DNA of 64,000 bases, taken from NCBI RefSeq assembly GCF_963082655.1, contig NC_081553.1, forward strand, positions 49,187,228 to 49,251,227, written 5' to 3'. Positions within the stretch are counted from its first letter, which is position 1, and each line of letters opens with the position of its first letter. Of the stretch, positions 1 to 12,586 are shown one piece after another. The notes beneath the pieces are model-generated. The model saw nothing but the letters and a program-made list of their open reading frames with translations. It made no database searches and was not told where the DNA came from. Source of the stretch: Stomoxys calcitrans (taxonomy: Eukaryota; Arthropoda; Insecta; Diptera; Muscidae). The translations under genes and the position numbers were made by a program.

Positions 1-255
1 ATCTTGTCAAGCTCTTTCTCTAGAGTCCTAAATCATGTAAATCGGTTGAGTAGATCAAAAGTTATGGCCCCCAGAAGCTTGGAGAAGTCAAAAGTGGTCA
101 ACTTTCACACCCTGTAGCTCACCCTGTATTAAAGATATGGACCAACAACAGCACTTTTCTGAAAGCCTATGTCCTCCTCTACAAATGTCTAGAACATTTT
201 GTATGGCTAAAATCAACAGATAAAAAGTTGTAGACTTATTTCCAATTTTTTTGCC
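1..255. other. unassigned sequence downstream of RTE fragment
   Basis: No gene or clear repeat is recognised here. The minus-strand open frame from the neighbouring endonuclease fragment runs into this stretch, but its translation stops resembling an endonuclease near position 271, so this looks like unrelated flanking DNA. Confidence 0.4.
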
Positions 256-780
256 ATTTGGCCCACTGTGCGTCGGGGCATGGGCACAAATAAGGCTGAT
301 GTTGAAGAATTTGGTTTTTATGCGGATTGTGGCTAGCCTCTCATCCACCGAAGTAAAGCTGGAGACAAGGTGCTTCAGTCTCCGACTTACCACAAGTCCA
401 CAGCCAAATTCATGCCTCGTGTTATGGCAACTATAGTATAGTTCGTCACCGTTCGGTGTTGTAGTGACGCCATTCCCAGTCCATCGCACTTCCTGTAAGG
501 CTGTAGTATCTGCCTTAAACTTCTCTAATACATCCGCCAGCGCGTATACTGCACCTTCTCTATAAGGAGTGCGGACATTCCATGTGCAGATACGCAAATC
601 CTGGTCCTTTTTTTCGTTTTCGTGGGTCGTCAACGTTGGGGGGGAGTCCATTTTTACTATTCCAATGTTTCTCATAATTTTTCGGTGGCGGGTTACTGGC
701 CCAGTGCCCCAACCGCATGGGTTTTGTGGAATTGCACATGCATCCCTCGTTGTGGCGAGCCGCTTCCTCCAAGATCCCAC
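88..780 (-). pseudogene. 5' fragment of an RTE-type non-LTR retrotransposon (endonuclease domain)
   Basis: The 230-residue minus-strand frame contains the N-terminal part of an endonuclease/exonuclease/phosphatase domain of the RTE type, often annotated in insects as craniofacial-development-protein-2-like. Seen: residues 61-70 DLRICTWNVR with the conserved Asn, ALQEVRW near residue 97 with the catalytic Glu, and a beta-strand run ending ICAHAPT near residue 170. In the family this enzyme nicks target DNA to prime reverse transcription. The domain stops abruptly at about position 271, before the expected GDFN and SDH motifs, and no reverse transcriptase follows, so this is a dead fragment truncated at its 3' side. 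Sequence upstream (781-1100) is probably its 5' leader. The first 60 residues may be leader rather than protein. Confidence 0.8.
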
Positions 781-1099
781 GCTCGTCTCCAGCTGCCCCT
801 AACCTGGGAAGAGACGCTAATGTTGGCCATTGCTTATTTGAAGGCGCCAATACACGCCTTGTCATCTCGGGTATCATTGGCACTCAGTATTCAAATAAGA
901 GCCAGCGCCACCTGACTCCTCACTGAGACTCTCCTCTGGAAAATCGCTGACAGCCCGCGGCCACCATCCGAAACCTGTGGACGCGCCCGGTAGCTTCCCA
1001 CGGGTACCGATGGACACCACACAAGTCGGAGCTCAAAGTTCCAGCCTGTGTGGTGCTCATAGTTATCCCGTGTGGGCCGAGAATCTTTATACAATCCGC

Positions 1100-1690
1100 A
1101 AAACTAAATTTACAGGCGATAAACCAAAAGCTGCAAAATGAATCCTCACAAACTGCCGTTAGAGTTGCTTAAGGACTCTTACTTACAGTTTAAACGCCCT
1201 TTTTAATAGACGTTGGCGTTTTAGTAATCCACCCCATTAATGCATTAAATTTATTGTGATAACCACCATCATATATTCATTAACCGCAAGATACATATCT
1301 AAGTGCAGCAGCATGAAGTGAATAGATTCTCCCCTCTTTCCCGTTAACCATCTGAGTCTTTCCTTTAATGGTATGAGAAAACCATTTTAAATTGTTTCAC
1401 ACACCATAAAAAATTATGACAATAATAATAAAATGTCAGCATTTTTCTTTCTTTTCTGCATCTTTAGTGACCACTTTCCTTGAACTAATCCCCCACAAGA
1501 CGTGGCTTGCTATCATCTTTTCCCTTTGGGTGCTTGGAATACAAAGGAGTTTTAGACAAATGGATGGATGCATGCAATTGGTGTTGCCATGTTTGGAAGA
1601 AAATTTCAAGAAAATCAGGATGTCGCAAAAACTTTTAGGAAAATTAAAACTTCTCGCAAGATATACGTTGAAAATATGATTTTCATATAA
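1100..1690. other. unassigned AT-rich sequence
   Basis: No gene recognised. An 87-codon plus-strand frame at 1416-1679 has low-complexity composition and no family resemblance. The 3' part (after about 1600) grades into degenerate ~30-bp units containing TTTCGTGGAAATT-like words, related to repeats further on. Confidence 0.4.
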
Positions 1691-3340
1691 AGTTTCGTGG
1701 AAATTTTATTTTAATTAAAATTTTCGTCGAAATTGAATTTTTATGGAAATTTTAGTAATTTTACTAATTTTTAGTAATTTGACAAAATTTTAGTAATTTT
1801 ACTAAATTTTAGTAATTGTACTAAATGTACTTAATTTTAGTAATTTTAATAAAGTTTTAGAAATTTTCCTATATTATACTATTCTTCCTAAATTTTTTTA
1901 ATTATACCTAAATTTATGGAAATTTCTTAAGCTTTAGTAATATTTCTTAATTTTAGTAAATTTTCTTATTTTTCATTTCATTTTAGAAATTAGTAAAAAA
2001 CCTGGGGGGACGCCCCATCCCAAAACTCACCCGGACCGACATGTTTAACGATTGGGACAATATGGGTATCAAATGAAAGGTATTTAAATTTTACTAATTG
2101 TAGTAAATTTACTTAATTTTAGTAATTTTAAAAAAGTTTTAGTAATATTTTAGTAGTTAGTTAGTTTAAGTAATAATTTTAGTAATTTTCCTATATTATA
2201 CTATTCTTCCTAAATTTAATCAATTTCCCAAAATTTTTTGAATTATAACTAAATATTTGTATTATACCAAAATTTTTGCAAATTTCTTAAACTTTAGAAA
2301 TTTTCCTTAATTTTAGTAAATTTTCTTAATTTTAGTAATTTTTCTTAATATTTGTAATTTTCCTAAATTTTGTTTGGTAGCGGACCCTCTCCCATACCCC
2401 AATTTTCAAAAACGCCAGATCTCGGAGACGCGTGCACCGATTTAAGCGAAATTGGTAAAAAACCTGGGGTGACGCCCCATCCCAAAACTCGCCCGGACGG
2501 AAATGTTTAACGATTGGGACAACATGGGTATCAAATGAAAGGTATTTAAATTTTAGTAATTGTAGTAAATGTACTTAATTTTAGTAATTATAAAAAAAAT
2601 TTTAAAAATTTTCCTAAATTATACTATTCTTCCTAAATTTTATCAATTTCCCTAATTTTTTTGAATTATACCTAAATATTTGTATTATACCAAAATTTTT
2701 GCAAATTTCTTAAACTTTAGAAATTTTCCTTAATTTTAGTAAATTTTCTTAATTTTAGTAATTTTTCTTAATATTTGTAATTTTTCTTAATATTTGTAAT
2801 TTTCCTAAATTTTGTTTGGTAGCGGACCCTCCCCCATACCCCAATTTTCAAAAACTCCAGTTCTTGGAGATGCGTGCACCGATTTAAGCGAAATTGGTAA
2901 AAAACCTGGGGGGACGCCCCATCCCAAAACTCGCCCGGACGGAGATGTTTAACGATTGGGACAATATGGGTATCAAATGAAAGGTATTTAAATTTTACTA
3001 ATTGTAGCAAATTTACTTAATTTTAGTAATTTTAAAAAAGTTTTAGAAATATTCCTAAATTATACTATTCTTCCTAAATTTTATCAATTTCCCTAAGTTT
3101 TTTGTATTATACCTACATTTTTGAAAATTTCTTAAACTTAAGTAGTTTTTTTTAATTTTAGTAAATTTTCTTAATTTTAGTAATTTTTCTTAATATTTTC
3201 CTAAATTTTGTTTGGTAGTGAGGGTCCACTATACCCCATACCCCAATTTTCTAAAACGCCAGATCTCGGAGATGCGTGCACTGATTTAAGCGAAATTGGT
3301 AAAAAAAAAACCGAGGGGGACGCCCATCCAAAAACTCACC
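1690..3340. repeat. AT-rich satellite arranged in a ~400-460-bp higher-order repeat
   Basis: Short AT-rich units (TTTAGTAATTTTCCTAAAT type, about 19-20 bp) alternate with a GC-richer block containing CCTGGGGGGACGCCCCATCC and ATGGGTATCAAATGAAAGGT. The marker GGGTATCAAATGAAAGG occurs at about 2064, 2526, 2968 and 3373, giving spacings of about 462, 442 and 405 bp, so at least three tandem copies of a composite unit are present. The GC-richer block is the reverse complement of the CATTTGAGCCCCATATTG family seen elsewhere in the window. Short minus-strand frames here are repeat artefacts. Confidence 0.75.
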
Positions 3341-4960
3341 CGGACGGACATGTTTAACAATTGGGACAATATGGGTATCAAATGAAAGGTATTTAAGAGT
3401 AGAGTGCGAATTTGGCATACAAATTTCGCCCAAAGTGCTCAGGGGGGTCCCCACCCCCAACATACCCCCCCAAAGGACTTTTTTATCACTTTGGCAGTAC
3501 GGGTATCAAATGAAAGGTATTTAAAAGTAGAGTACAAATCTGACATACAAATGTATTCCTTGGTGTCTGAGTGGTCTCCGCACCCTCCAAAACACCCCCA
3601 CACGGACATGTTTACCGATTGGGAGAATATGGGTATCAATCGTAAGGTATGTAAGAGTAGAGTACGAACTTGGTATACAAATTTCACCCAAAGTGTTCGA
3701 GGGGGTCCCCCCAAAAAACCCTCCATCAGGTTTCTTTCACCGCTTTGGGCAATATGGGTATCAAATAAATAGGTATTTAAAAGTAGATTAAGAATCTGAT
3801 GTACAATATGTATTCCTTGGTATTTGAGGCGCCTCCCTAACCCCCAAAACCCCTCATCATGGCTTATTTACCAATTGGGACAGTATGGATAACAAATGAA
3901 AGGTGTCTGGAAGTTGAGTACTCATCTCCCCAACTCCAATAACGCCTTATTCGGGCATGTGTCCAACGTCATAAAATGGGTATCAAATGAAAGGTCTTTG
4001 GGAGTTGACTACGAATCTGGTAAACATAGAGGATAGAGTCTGGGACTGGCCCACCCACTAAATGAAAAAAGGTCTATGTCAGTAGAGTCCGAGTCTAATG
4101 TTGATATAAGCATTCAAGAATCTGGGTCACCTTTAGCCGTATTGCCCAAGCGATGCCGTTGGACATGTATATCGCGACAATAAAGGACTGAAATAAATTG
4201 TCTCTTGGGTCTTAGCGTCGGCGGGAGCGACTATCTCCTCCCAATAAAAACAACACCAAACTGTCATGTAGGACCACCGAGAATATATTGTACTCAAATC
4301 AAAGGATGTGTACCGATCAGTATAGAATAGGACACCAATAAAAGGTCTTTGGTAGTAGAGAACCCTTTTTACACTCAAATTGGGATAGAGACAGAGAACC
4401 TACGGATCTTTAAAAATGTGGTATCCCAAGTGTGGTAGCTTTGAAATATGATTTTGAATGCAGATAACCAAAGCAAAGAAATGAATTAGTGAGGATCTGA
4501 ATGAGATCCGTTGCGCTGAATATCTTGAAAGCCACTTCAAAATGCTTAGCATAGTAGGGCCAAACAAAATCCACCCACGAACTTAGATACCCCTTAAAGT
4601 GGATAAATTTGTGGATTATGACAATAAAGGGCTCAAATCTGATAACTGTTGTATGGCCAAGTGTTTCAGGGACGCCTCACCTAAACTCCCCCTAAATCAC
4701 ACATATATACCGACTATAGTAATATGTAGCTCAAATGCGATTTTTGGGAGTATAGTATGAATTTGATATCCACTTTCAGAGCAAAAGGGTTTGGCTACTT
4801 CAATCCGACCCCAAAACCAAGCGTACCCTCAGTATCCTGAAACAGGACTTTCCTGACTGTGCCAATATTGAGCTCAGATCAAAATCAGAGAGTGAAAGAA
4901 GGCGTAAGGGAGCGGACCCTGTCCATCTAGTTTTCTATAAAAATCGAATGTTGAGGAAGT
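3340..4960 (-). repeat. tandem array of the GAGCCCCATATT-type repeat, decaying
   Basis: Marker GGTATCAAATGAAAGGT recurs at about 3373, 3490, 3756, 3888 and 3979, in units of roughly 90-140 bp. Each unit carries a G- or C-rich stretch (for example near 3440 and 3700) followed by a variable AGAGTAGAGTACGAATCTGG-like stretch. After about 4380 the similarity fades but similar words persist to about 4960. Orientation is reverse to the copies at 36.3, 47.8 and 11.9 kb. No coding potential is supported. Confidence 0.7.
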
Positions 4961-6070
4961 TTCGAATACTGTGGAAACCACATTTTAATGAATTTTTTTT
5001 GGAAAATATCTCCTTTTTTTCATTATCCGGAAATTTAAATTTTCTATATTTTGTGTAAAAAAATGTCGAATTTTTTTTTTAATTTTTAAAATTCTTGCAA
5101 AAAATTTTAATTTAGACCAAATTTAAAAAATATTTTTTTTTAATAATTTTAATCTTTTACCTTTAAGAATCATATACCCTGGCAACTCAACTTTTATAAT
5201 AACTGGCAACCACTATAAAGAAATGGCAGCATACAGCACAAAAAAAATAACAAGTGTCCAATGAACTAATGAATTTGTGACGTTCCCCAGCATAGAGAAG
5301 CCACATTGGAGGTCAGTGGAGTGGAACATCAACGCCACGTTCTATGCAGATGCCAAGTGCTGCAGTCACATGCTGATAAAAAGGATGTCGTAAACTTACA
5401 CCCCATTTCTTGTGGCTTTGGTGCATCATCAACAACTGATGGACGGACAGAGGGACGAGCAGTCTTTAAAGGACATTGATATCAATGCCCTTTTATATTC
5501 TCAAGGCAAAGATGGAAACAACCCTGAAGAATAAAAGCAACTCAACAATGCAAGCATACAATTCACATTTAAAAGAGAAAATATTCCAAACAAAACAAAT
5601 GAAAAATACAAAACTAGGAATGGAAAAATATTTCGTGTATGCGAATAAAATAGCCGCTGACAGAAGCATTCAACGAATCAAAAGCACCACAGGTGGCATA
5701 CAAAACAAAAGCTACAAAACAACAAGAACCTAGAAATATGCTAGAACCCCAGGATATATTCAAAAACAAGTGAAAAACAAACAGAAGAACACACACACTC
5801 ACACGCTCAATGCCATTGGCAGTGGGCCAACAAAAGCACAGAGGAACAAAGATTAACACTTTTAAACAAGACAAGCTATAGAGATAGGAGAAAGGGGAAA
5901 CTCGATAAGAAGCCTTTTGCAAAAGGTGAAAAAAACTTATTTTCCGTAAAACGAATAAAAGTTAAAAGAAAAATTCTTCTACTTTCACAAAAAATTTCGC
6001 CGATATTTTTTCCTAAATTTTAGAAATTTTCCTAAAGTTTAGTAATTTACTAAATTTAAGTATTTTCCAA
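4960..6070. other. unassigned AT-rich sequence
   Basis: Contains T-rich and A-rich runs (4985-5160) and a stretch of less repetitive sequence (5250-5950). An 85-codon plus frame (5476-5733) and an overlapping minus frame are A/K-rich or hydrophobic shadows with no recognisable domain. AT-satellite words resume near 5990. Confidence 0.4.
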
Positions 6071-6316
6071 ATTCCGATTTAAGTTCCAGCCCAATGATAA
6101 GAAAACTCATTTTAATAAACGAGTCTGAACGGCGTGCTGCAGTGGGACACCTTTTTGGGAAGAAGTTTTTGCATGGCATGGCACCTCACAAATGACGCCA
6201 GCATTAGGAGGGAATAACCACCGCAGAAAACAATTTCCGATATTCTCGCCTGGACTCAAACCCAGGCGTTCAGCGTCAGGGGCGGAAATGCTAACCTCTG
6301 CGTTACGCTGTCCTCC
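6071..6316 (-). mobile_element. tRNA-derived SINE, degenerate copy
   Basis: The minus strand reads a tRNA-like head (a GCGCAGAGG-type A box, here mutated, and a B box close to GGTTCGANTCC), then the body and part of the tail found in the other SINE copies here. It is more diverged than the copy at 60968-61277, with several substitutions in both boxes, so it is probably old and not transcribed by RNA polymerase III. Confidence 0.75.
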
Positions 6317-6990
6317 ATTTTAGCAAGATATCCCATAGAAATTTGATTTTCGTAAAAGTTTTTCAAAGTTTGATTTTCTTAGAAAACTTTCGAAATTTGA
6401 TTATCATTGAAAATCTGAACGAAATTTGATTTTCATGCAAAGTTTCGGTGAAGTTGATTTTTATTTGAAACTTTTCTCGAAATTGGATTCTCATGGAAAC
6501 ACTTGTAATTTTCCTGAATTTCAATAATTTTCCCATTTCTTCTAATATTCCTAAATTTTAGTAATTTTTCTAACTTTTAGTATTTTTCCTTAATTTAGTC
6601 TAAATTCGATTTTTACATAAAATGTCGTCAAAATTTGATTTTCAAAAAAAAAAATTTTAAATGGATTTTTTAGGAATTTTTGTCGAAATAGGATTTTCAT
6701 GCAGTAATTTTCTTAAATTTTAGTAAATTTCCTAAATTTCAGTAATTATCCTAAATTTTAGTAATTTTTCCAAATTTTAAAAAATTTTCCAATTTTTTAA
6801 ATTTTTTTTAATTTTCCTAAATTTCGTAGAAGTTGGATTATCTAAGAAAATGCTTTCGAAATTTGATCTTAAATAAAATCACATTGAAATGTAATTTTCG
6901 TGATATTCTTGTTGAAATCTGATTTTTGCGGGATATCCCATGATAATTTGATTTTTAAAGAAAGGAAATTAAGTTTTTATATAAATATTG
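6317..6990. repeat. degenerate ~30-bp AT-rich repeats
   Basis: Loose repeats of GAAATTTGATTTTCATGGAAA-like units, mixed with CTAAATTTTAGTAATTTTC units. They form a transition between the SINE and the 19-bp satellite. No gene seen. Confidence 0.55.
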
Positions 6991-8985
6991 ATTCTCATAG
7001 AAAAACGCGTTGAATTTCATTTTTCCCAAATCCAATCTACGATTTAAAAATTGTCCTAAAATTTATAAATGTTCCTTAATTTCCAAAATTTAAAAATTTT
7101 TCCAAGATTTAAAAATTTTCCTAAAATTAAATAAAATCGTTAAGTTTAAATGTTTTCCTAATATAGAAAAATTTTCTTAACATTCAAAAATTTTCCTAAA
7201 ATTTACCTAAAATTAAGAAATTTTCCTAAAATTAAAAAATTTTTCTAAAATTTAAAAATTTTCCTAAAATATAAAAATTTTCATAAAATTTAAAAATTTT
7301 CTTAAATTTAAAAATTTTCTAAAATTTAAAAATTTTCTTAAATTTAAAAATTTTTTTAAATTTAAAAGTTTTCTTAAATTTAAATTTTTTTTTAAATTTA
7401 AAAATTTTCTTAAATTTAAAAATTTTCCTAAAATTTAAAAATTTTCCTAAAATTTAAAAATTTTCTTAAAAATTAAAAATTTTCCTAAAATTTAAAAATT
7501 TTCCTAATATTTAAAAATTTTCCTAAAAATTTAAAATTTTTCTTAAGTTTAAAAACTGTCCTAAAATCCTAAAGTTTAAATGTTTTCCCAATGTAGAAAA
7601 ATTTTCTTAAAATTCAAAAATTTTCCTAAAATTTTAAAATTTAAATAAAATTAAGAAATTTTCCTAAAATTAAAAATTTTTTCCTAAAATTTAAAAATTT
7701 TCTTAAATTTAAAAATTTTTTTAAATTTAAAAATTTTCTTATATTTAAAAATTTTTCTTAAAATTTAAAAACTTTCCTAAAATTTTAAAATTTTCCTAAA
7801 ATTAAAAAATTTTTCTAAAATTTAAAATTTTTCCTAAAATTTAAAAATATTAGTAAAATTTAAAAACTTTCCTTATATTTAAAAATGTTCCTAAAATTTA
7901 AAATTTTTCCTAAAATTTAAAAATTTTCTTAATATTTAAAAATTTTCTTAAAATTTAAAAATTTTCTTAAAATTTAAAAATTTTCTTAAAATTTAAAAAT
8001 TCTCCCAAAATTTAATTTTTTTTTAAAAATTTAAAAATTTTCCTGCAATTTAAAAACCAAAATTTAAAATTTTTCCTAAAATTTAAAAAGTTTCCTAAAA
8101 TTTAAAATTTTTCCTAAAATTTAAAAAGTTTCCTAAAATTTAAAAATTTTCCTAAAATTTTAAAATTTTCCTAAAATTTAAAAATTTTCCTAAAATTTAA
8201 AAATTTTCCTAAAATTTAAAAATTTTTCTAAAATAAAAAAAATTTTCTTAAAATTTTAAAATTTCCTTATATTTAAAAATTTTCCTAAAATTTTTAAATT
8301 TCCCAAATATTTAAAAATTTTCTTAATATTTAAAAATTTTCCTAAATTTAAAAATTTTCCCAAATTTAAAAAATTTTCCTAAATTTAAAAATATTCCTAA
8401 AATTTAAAAACTTTCCTAATATATAAAAATTTTCCTAATATTTAAAAATTTTACTAATATTTAAAAATTTTCCTAATATTTAAAAATGTTCCTAAAATTT
8501 AAAAATTTTCCTAAAATTTAAAAATTTCCTAAAATTTAAAAATTTTCCTAAAATTTAAAAATTTTTGCTAAAATTTAAAAATTTTTCTAAAATTTAAAAA
8601 TTTTCCTTTAATTTAAAAATTTTCCTAAAATTTTAAAATTTTCCTAAGATTGAAAATTTTCCTAAAATTAAAATTTTCCAAAAATTTAAAAATTTTCCTC
8701 AATTTTAAAATTTTCCAAATATTTAAAAAAAAAAAATTTATTCTTTCTTAAATTTAGTAAGTTTCCTAAAATTTAGTAAATTTCGTAAAATTTAATAAAT
8801 TTCCTAAAATTTAGTAAGTTTCTTAAAATTAAATAAGTTTCCAAAATTTTAATAATTTTCCTAAAATTAAGTACGTTTTCTAAAATTTAATAAGTTTCCT
8901 AAAAGTTAGTAAGTTTCCTAAAAGTTAGTAAGTTTCCTAAAATTAAGTAATTTTTCCTAAAATAAAGACATTCTCCAAAAATTTT
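6990..8985. repeat. 19-bp AT-rich satellite (AAATTTAAAAATTTTCCTA type)
   Basis: About 2 kb of tandem units with a dominant 19-bp period. In the last ~240 bp the unit shifts to CTAAAATTTAGTAAGTTTC, also 19 bp. Roughly 100 units, with many single-base and length variants. The unit contains the self-complementary core AAAATTT and is almost free of G. Confidence 0.85.
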
Positions 8986-8989
8986 ATAT

Positions 8990-10920
8990 GTAACCCAATA
9001 TTTACTTATTGTAAAAAAGTCATCCATATTAGCTATTTATAAAATTTTTTATCGATAAGAAATATTATTTTTTTATTTTTTTTTTCTGGCTATTTTTAAT
9101 CCACATTGTCATATTTCCTTGCAGCAAATGCAGCGCCCCAGTAATTTCGCCTCGTAAAACACTCGTGTACACCCAACGCATTAAAGCTCTCAACACTTAA
9201 GTACCCTATGCGAACAATAAAAAGGAGGGATTTCGAAAGGACTCAAACCCCCAATGTATGGCCGCTCCAGAGTATGGTGGTGTTAAGCAATCCAAAATAC
9301 GCGCAAACGAATGAGTGAATGAATGCAGGAAAGCGGTGGTAGCGGTGGCGGGCATGACAACAATGCAGCACAGAAACACAAATTGCAGACAAAGTGTCAA
9401 CAACAGTGAAATGTTTACTCATCGGTGGCATTGTTGGGCCAAGGACCTGTTTCCCTCCTTTACATATCCCCCATACATACTTTCACCCCACTTTAAGAGT
9501 AGAGAGTTGTAGAGAGAGGGCATGGGGGTTGTGGTGGAAAATATGAAACAGAAGGAAGATGTGTTGTGTTTACATTGAGGCCATACCGTCATACTACAGA
9601 TAACTGTAGTTGTGATTGTTGGCTTCTGTTATGAGTCCCCAGGAAATGGAAAATCAACCGCAGTCCCTAAACGGAGAGCAACAACGACAACAACAACACT
9701 GCTGCTCAAGCGAATAAATTACAAAAACACCAACTCCAAATGACATACAAAAACTGACAGACAGACATATTGACAGCTCAACATAGCACAGAGCACAGAG
9801 AATAATGGGTATTGTTTGCCCCTCTGTCTCTCTCACACTCTCTCTGTTGCTTGCTCTTTAACACACTGACCATCAGAATAAATCGAATATTAATAATGAC
9901 CATTGTGTTCGCGAGGCCACAACAGCAATGAAATGCAGTCATCATTCGATGCATCATCATCATCATAACCATAGACAAAAGGGCCAAGGTGACTACACCT
10001 GCTCCCATCTGACCAACCGACCGACCCGACCGACCATCTTCCGGGCCCCTCTACCTCCCGTAGTCGAACATTTATTTTGTGGCAATTGCTACATTACCTA
10101 GCAATTAGTAGAGTGAAAATTACGCTTATATCTGCAATTATGAAACCATTATGGAACTGTCTGATGGTGGTTACCAAAACGGACTTGGCAACTTGCCGCA
10201 GTGTATATTCATAGCTGCTCTACAAATACACTCACACACAAATACAAACCTCTGCCACCGCAAAGAGAATATGGCCCTTAAACAAAAAATCGCTAAATTT
10301 AATTGCAGAAAATAATTCCTTTTGAGAGGGCTTTTGGAATGACAATGGCGCCGCAGTTGCCACTGCCGCGCTGCCACCGCCTACCATTTCGGCCAACTAG
10401 CGTAGAATGTAATTAAACTTCTTTGGATGCCATCGTGTGTAGCCAGCCAGCCAAAGAGCCAAATTTAATGAGAAGTTAGTTTGTATTGTGTGGGTGTTTT
10501 TTGGGGCGTGGAATGAGAACATTTTTTGCAATAAAAAATGCCAAATGCTTTAAAGTTACAAAAAATCATTTATTTAATTTTCATAGTCACTTTTTTGAGA
10601 AAGATTTGAAATTTTGCATAAAATCTTTGTTGGAGTAGATAAATGGCAAAAAAAAAAGGTTGATCAAGACTTGATATCCTTTAAAATTTCATTTAATTTT
10701 GGTTTTCATTGCAAAATAAATATTTTTATTAGGAGACATGGTCTTAGGGGTAGGAGCGGTCCACATAGAGTCCTATATTTTAGTTATACATGATGAAGGT
10801 GTAGCGATACTTCAAATATTAAACAAATTTGGATGTGAGTTTGGTAGGCTACCTGCAAGTAGATTCAATTCATATACTCCTATATCGGTCTAAATATCAT
10901 TACAAGGGTGGTAGGAAAAT
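8990..10920. other. low-repeat sequence with no convincing gene
   Basis: Mostly non-repetitive, with short simple repeats: CAA/ACA runs near 9680-9700, CATCAT near 9947-9965 and CT-rich stretches near 9820-9850. Short frames on both strands show no family resemblance. A strong 3' splice-site-like sequence at 9095-9124 is listed separately. From 10560 the sequence becomes AT-rich. Confidence 0.4.
9095..9157 (+). other. 3' splice-site-like sequence with short possible terminal exon
   Basis: A T/C-rich tract is followed by TTTCCTTGCAG ending at 9124, a good fly acceptor. The next 33 bases read an 11-codon frame ending in TAA, and AATAAA occurs near 9213. This could be a tiny last exon of a plus-strand gene, but a chance match is at least as likely because the upstream intron would begin in satellite DNA and no partner exon is recognised. 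Confidence 0.15.
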
Positions 10921-11355
10921 TCGTCGAAATTCGCTGTGTATAAAAAATTTTGTTGAAATTTGCTGTTTATAGGAAAATTTTGTCGAAATTTGCTGTTTAT
11001 AGAAAACTTCATCGAAATTTACCATTTTTAGAAATAATTTTCTCAAAGTTTTTTTGTTTGTAGAAAAATTTGTCGACATTTGCTGTTTTAAGAAAATTTT
11101 ATCGAAATTTGCTGTTTATAGTAAATTTTGTCGAAATTTGCGGTCTATAGTAACTTTCGTCAAAATTTGCTGTTTATAAAAAATTTCGTTGAAATTTTTC
11201 CGTTTATAAAAGTTTTCGCCCAAATTTGCTATTTCTATAAAATTTCGACGAAATTTGCTTTCAACGGTAAAATTTTTTGAAATTTGCTGTTTATAGGTGA
11301 TTTCGTCAAAATTTGCTTTATATAGAAAATTTTATCGAAGTTTACAATTTTTACA
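10921..11355. repeat. 29-bp tandem repeat (GAAATTTGCTGTTTATAG type)
   Basis: About 14 consecutive units of 28-30 bp, each with GAAATTTGCTGTTTATAG followed by a variable AAATTTTGTC half. Units diverge by a few bases each. Related units occur at 13813-14070 and in degenerate form near 6350-6500. Confidence 0.8.
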
Positions 11356-11360
11356 ATTTT

Positions 11361-11945
11361 CAGTCATTCCGTAACACTCAGAAATATTCGTCCAAGACCC
11401 CATTGAGTATATGTATTCTGGACCGTCCCGACGTTCTGAGTTGATCTAGCCATGTCCGTCCGTCCATCCGTCTGTCGAAATCACGGTAGCGGTTGAACGC
11501 GTGGATCTAGCCGCTTGAAATTTTGCACAGATACCTAATATTAATGTGGGTCATTGAGGATTGCAAATGGGCCATATCGGTTCAGATATGGATATAGCCC
11601 CCATATAAAACGATCTCCCGATTTGACTTCTTGAGTCCTTAGAAACCGCAATTTTTGTCCGATTTAGCTGAAATTTTGAACGTGGTGTTTTGTTATGACT
11701 TCCAACAAATGTGCCATGTAGCTCCCATATAAACCGATTTCGCGATTTGATGTCATGAGTGCTTACAAGCCGCAATTTTTTTCCAATTTGGCTAAAATTT
11801 TGAAAGTGGTGTTCTGTTATGACTTCCAACAACTTTACCAAATATGGTGCAAATCAGTCTATAACCCGATATAGCTCCCATGTAAACCGGTTGCTCGATC
11901 ATCTTTGTTCGGTTTCTAGAAGCTTTAATGTTCTTCACCCATCGG
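11361..11945 (-). mobile_element. Helentron-associated (DINE-1/mini-me-like) element, 3' portion
   Basis: Starts with TTCAGTCATTCCGTAACAC, then a GTCCGTCCGTCCATCCGTCTG block, then CTTGAAATTTTGCACAGATA and two to three tandem ~155-bp monomers (GATATAGCCCCCATATAAA type). This order mirrors complete elements at 31029-32730 and 50029-51660. The GTCY-rich block is the hallmark described for dipteran mini-me/DINE-1 elements; assignment to Helentron-derived non-autonomous elements is inferred. It has no coding capacity. Confidence 0.7.
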
Positions 11946-12586
11946 TAAATATGTCCGCTTTTGGGGGTGTTTAGGGGTGGAGCGGACACTCAGAAAGACT
12001 TGGCCCCGAATAAAATCTAATTCGAGCTCTACTCTTACATACCTTTTATTTGAGCCCCATATTGCCAAGGTCAGTAAATATGTCTTATTTGGGGGTTTAT
12101 AGGGATCGATCTTATAGGGGCGACCCCTAGGACCCTTGTTCCCGAAAGTTGATATCAGATTCGTGCTCTACTCCGAAAGACCTCTCATTTGAGCCCCATA
12201 TTACCATGGTTGATGAATATATCCGTTTTAGGTTGTTTTTTTTTTCATTTGAGCCCCATATTGACATGACTGGTTTATGTATCTACTGGGCGGGCTTGGG
12301 GGAGGGAGCGGTCCCCTCTTGCCATCCCACCCCTAATTAAAATACCTATTTTCTGTTTAAGGTTACCATGTGCAAAAAAAAAATGTCGCTTCAATCGCAC
12401 CACCCATCTCCGATATCTGGCATTATTGAAAATTAGGCTAAGGGGGAGGCGGACCCTCCCTCCCTCCCCCTCTAGATGTGAAAAACTGTAGTACACCAGT
12501 TTACCAACAGTGTCATTTCATGAAAATTGGTTCAGCCGTTTTTAAGTCTATACGGAGCATACAAACATAGATTGACTTTTTAAATA
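11946..12586 (+). repeat. GAGCCCCATATT-type tandem repeat with its terminal module
   Basis: Three to four units with CATTTGAGCCCCATATTG at about 12050, 12187 and 12247. These are followed by a module also found at 37370-37585 and 49796-50015: a TCTCCGATATCTGGCATT-like segment, GGGGGAGGCGGACCCTCC, and GGTTCAGCCGTTTTTAAGTC near 12530. The shared order suggests one mobile unit of repeats plus terminal module. The mariner copy begins immediately after it. Confidence 0.65.

Noticed and set aside
5276..5480. Open plus-strand stretch after a CCCCAG acceptor-like site
   Set aside because: Weak pyrimidine tract, no donor and no family resemblance.
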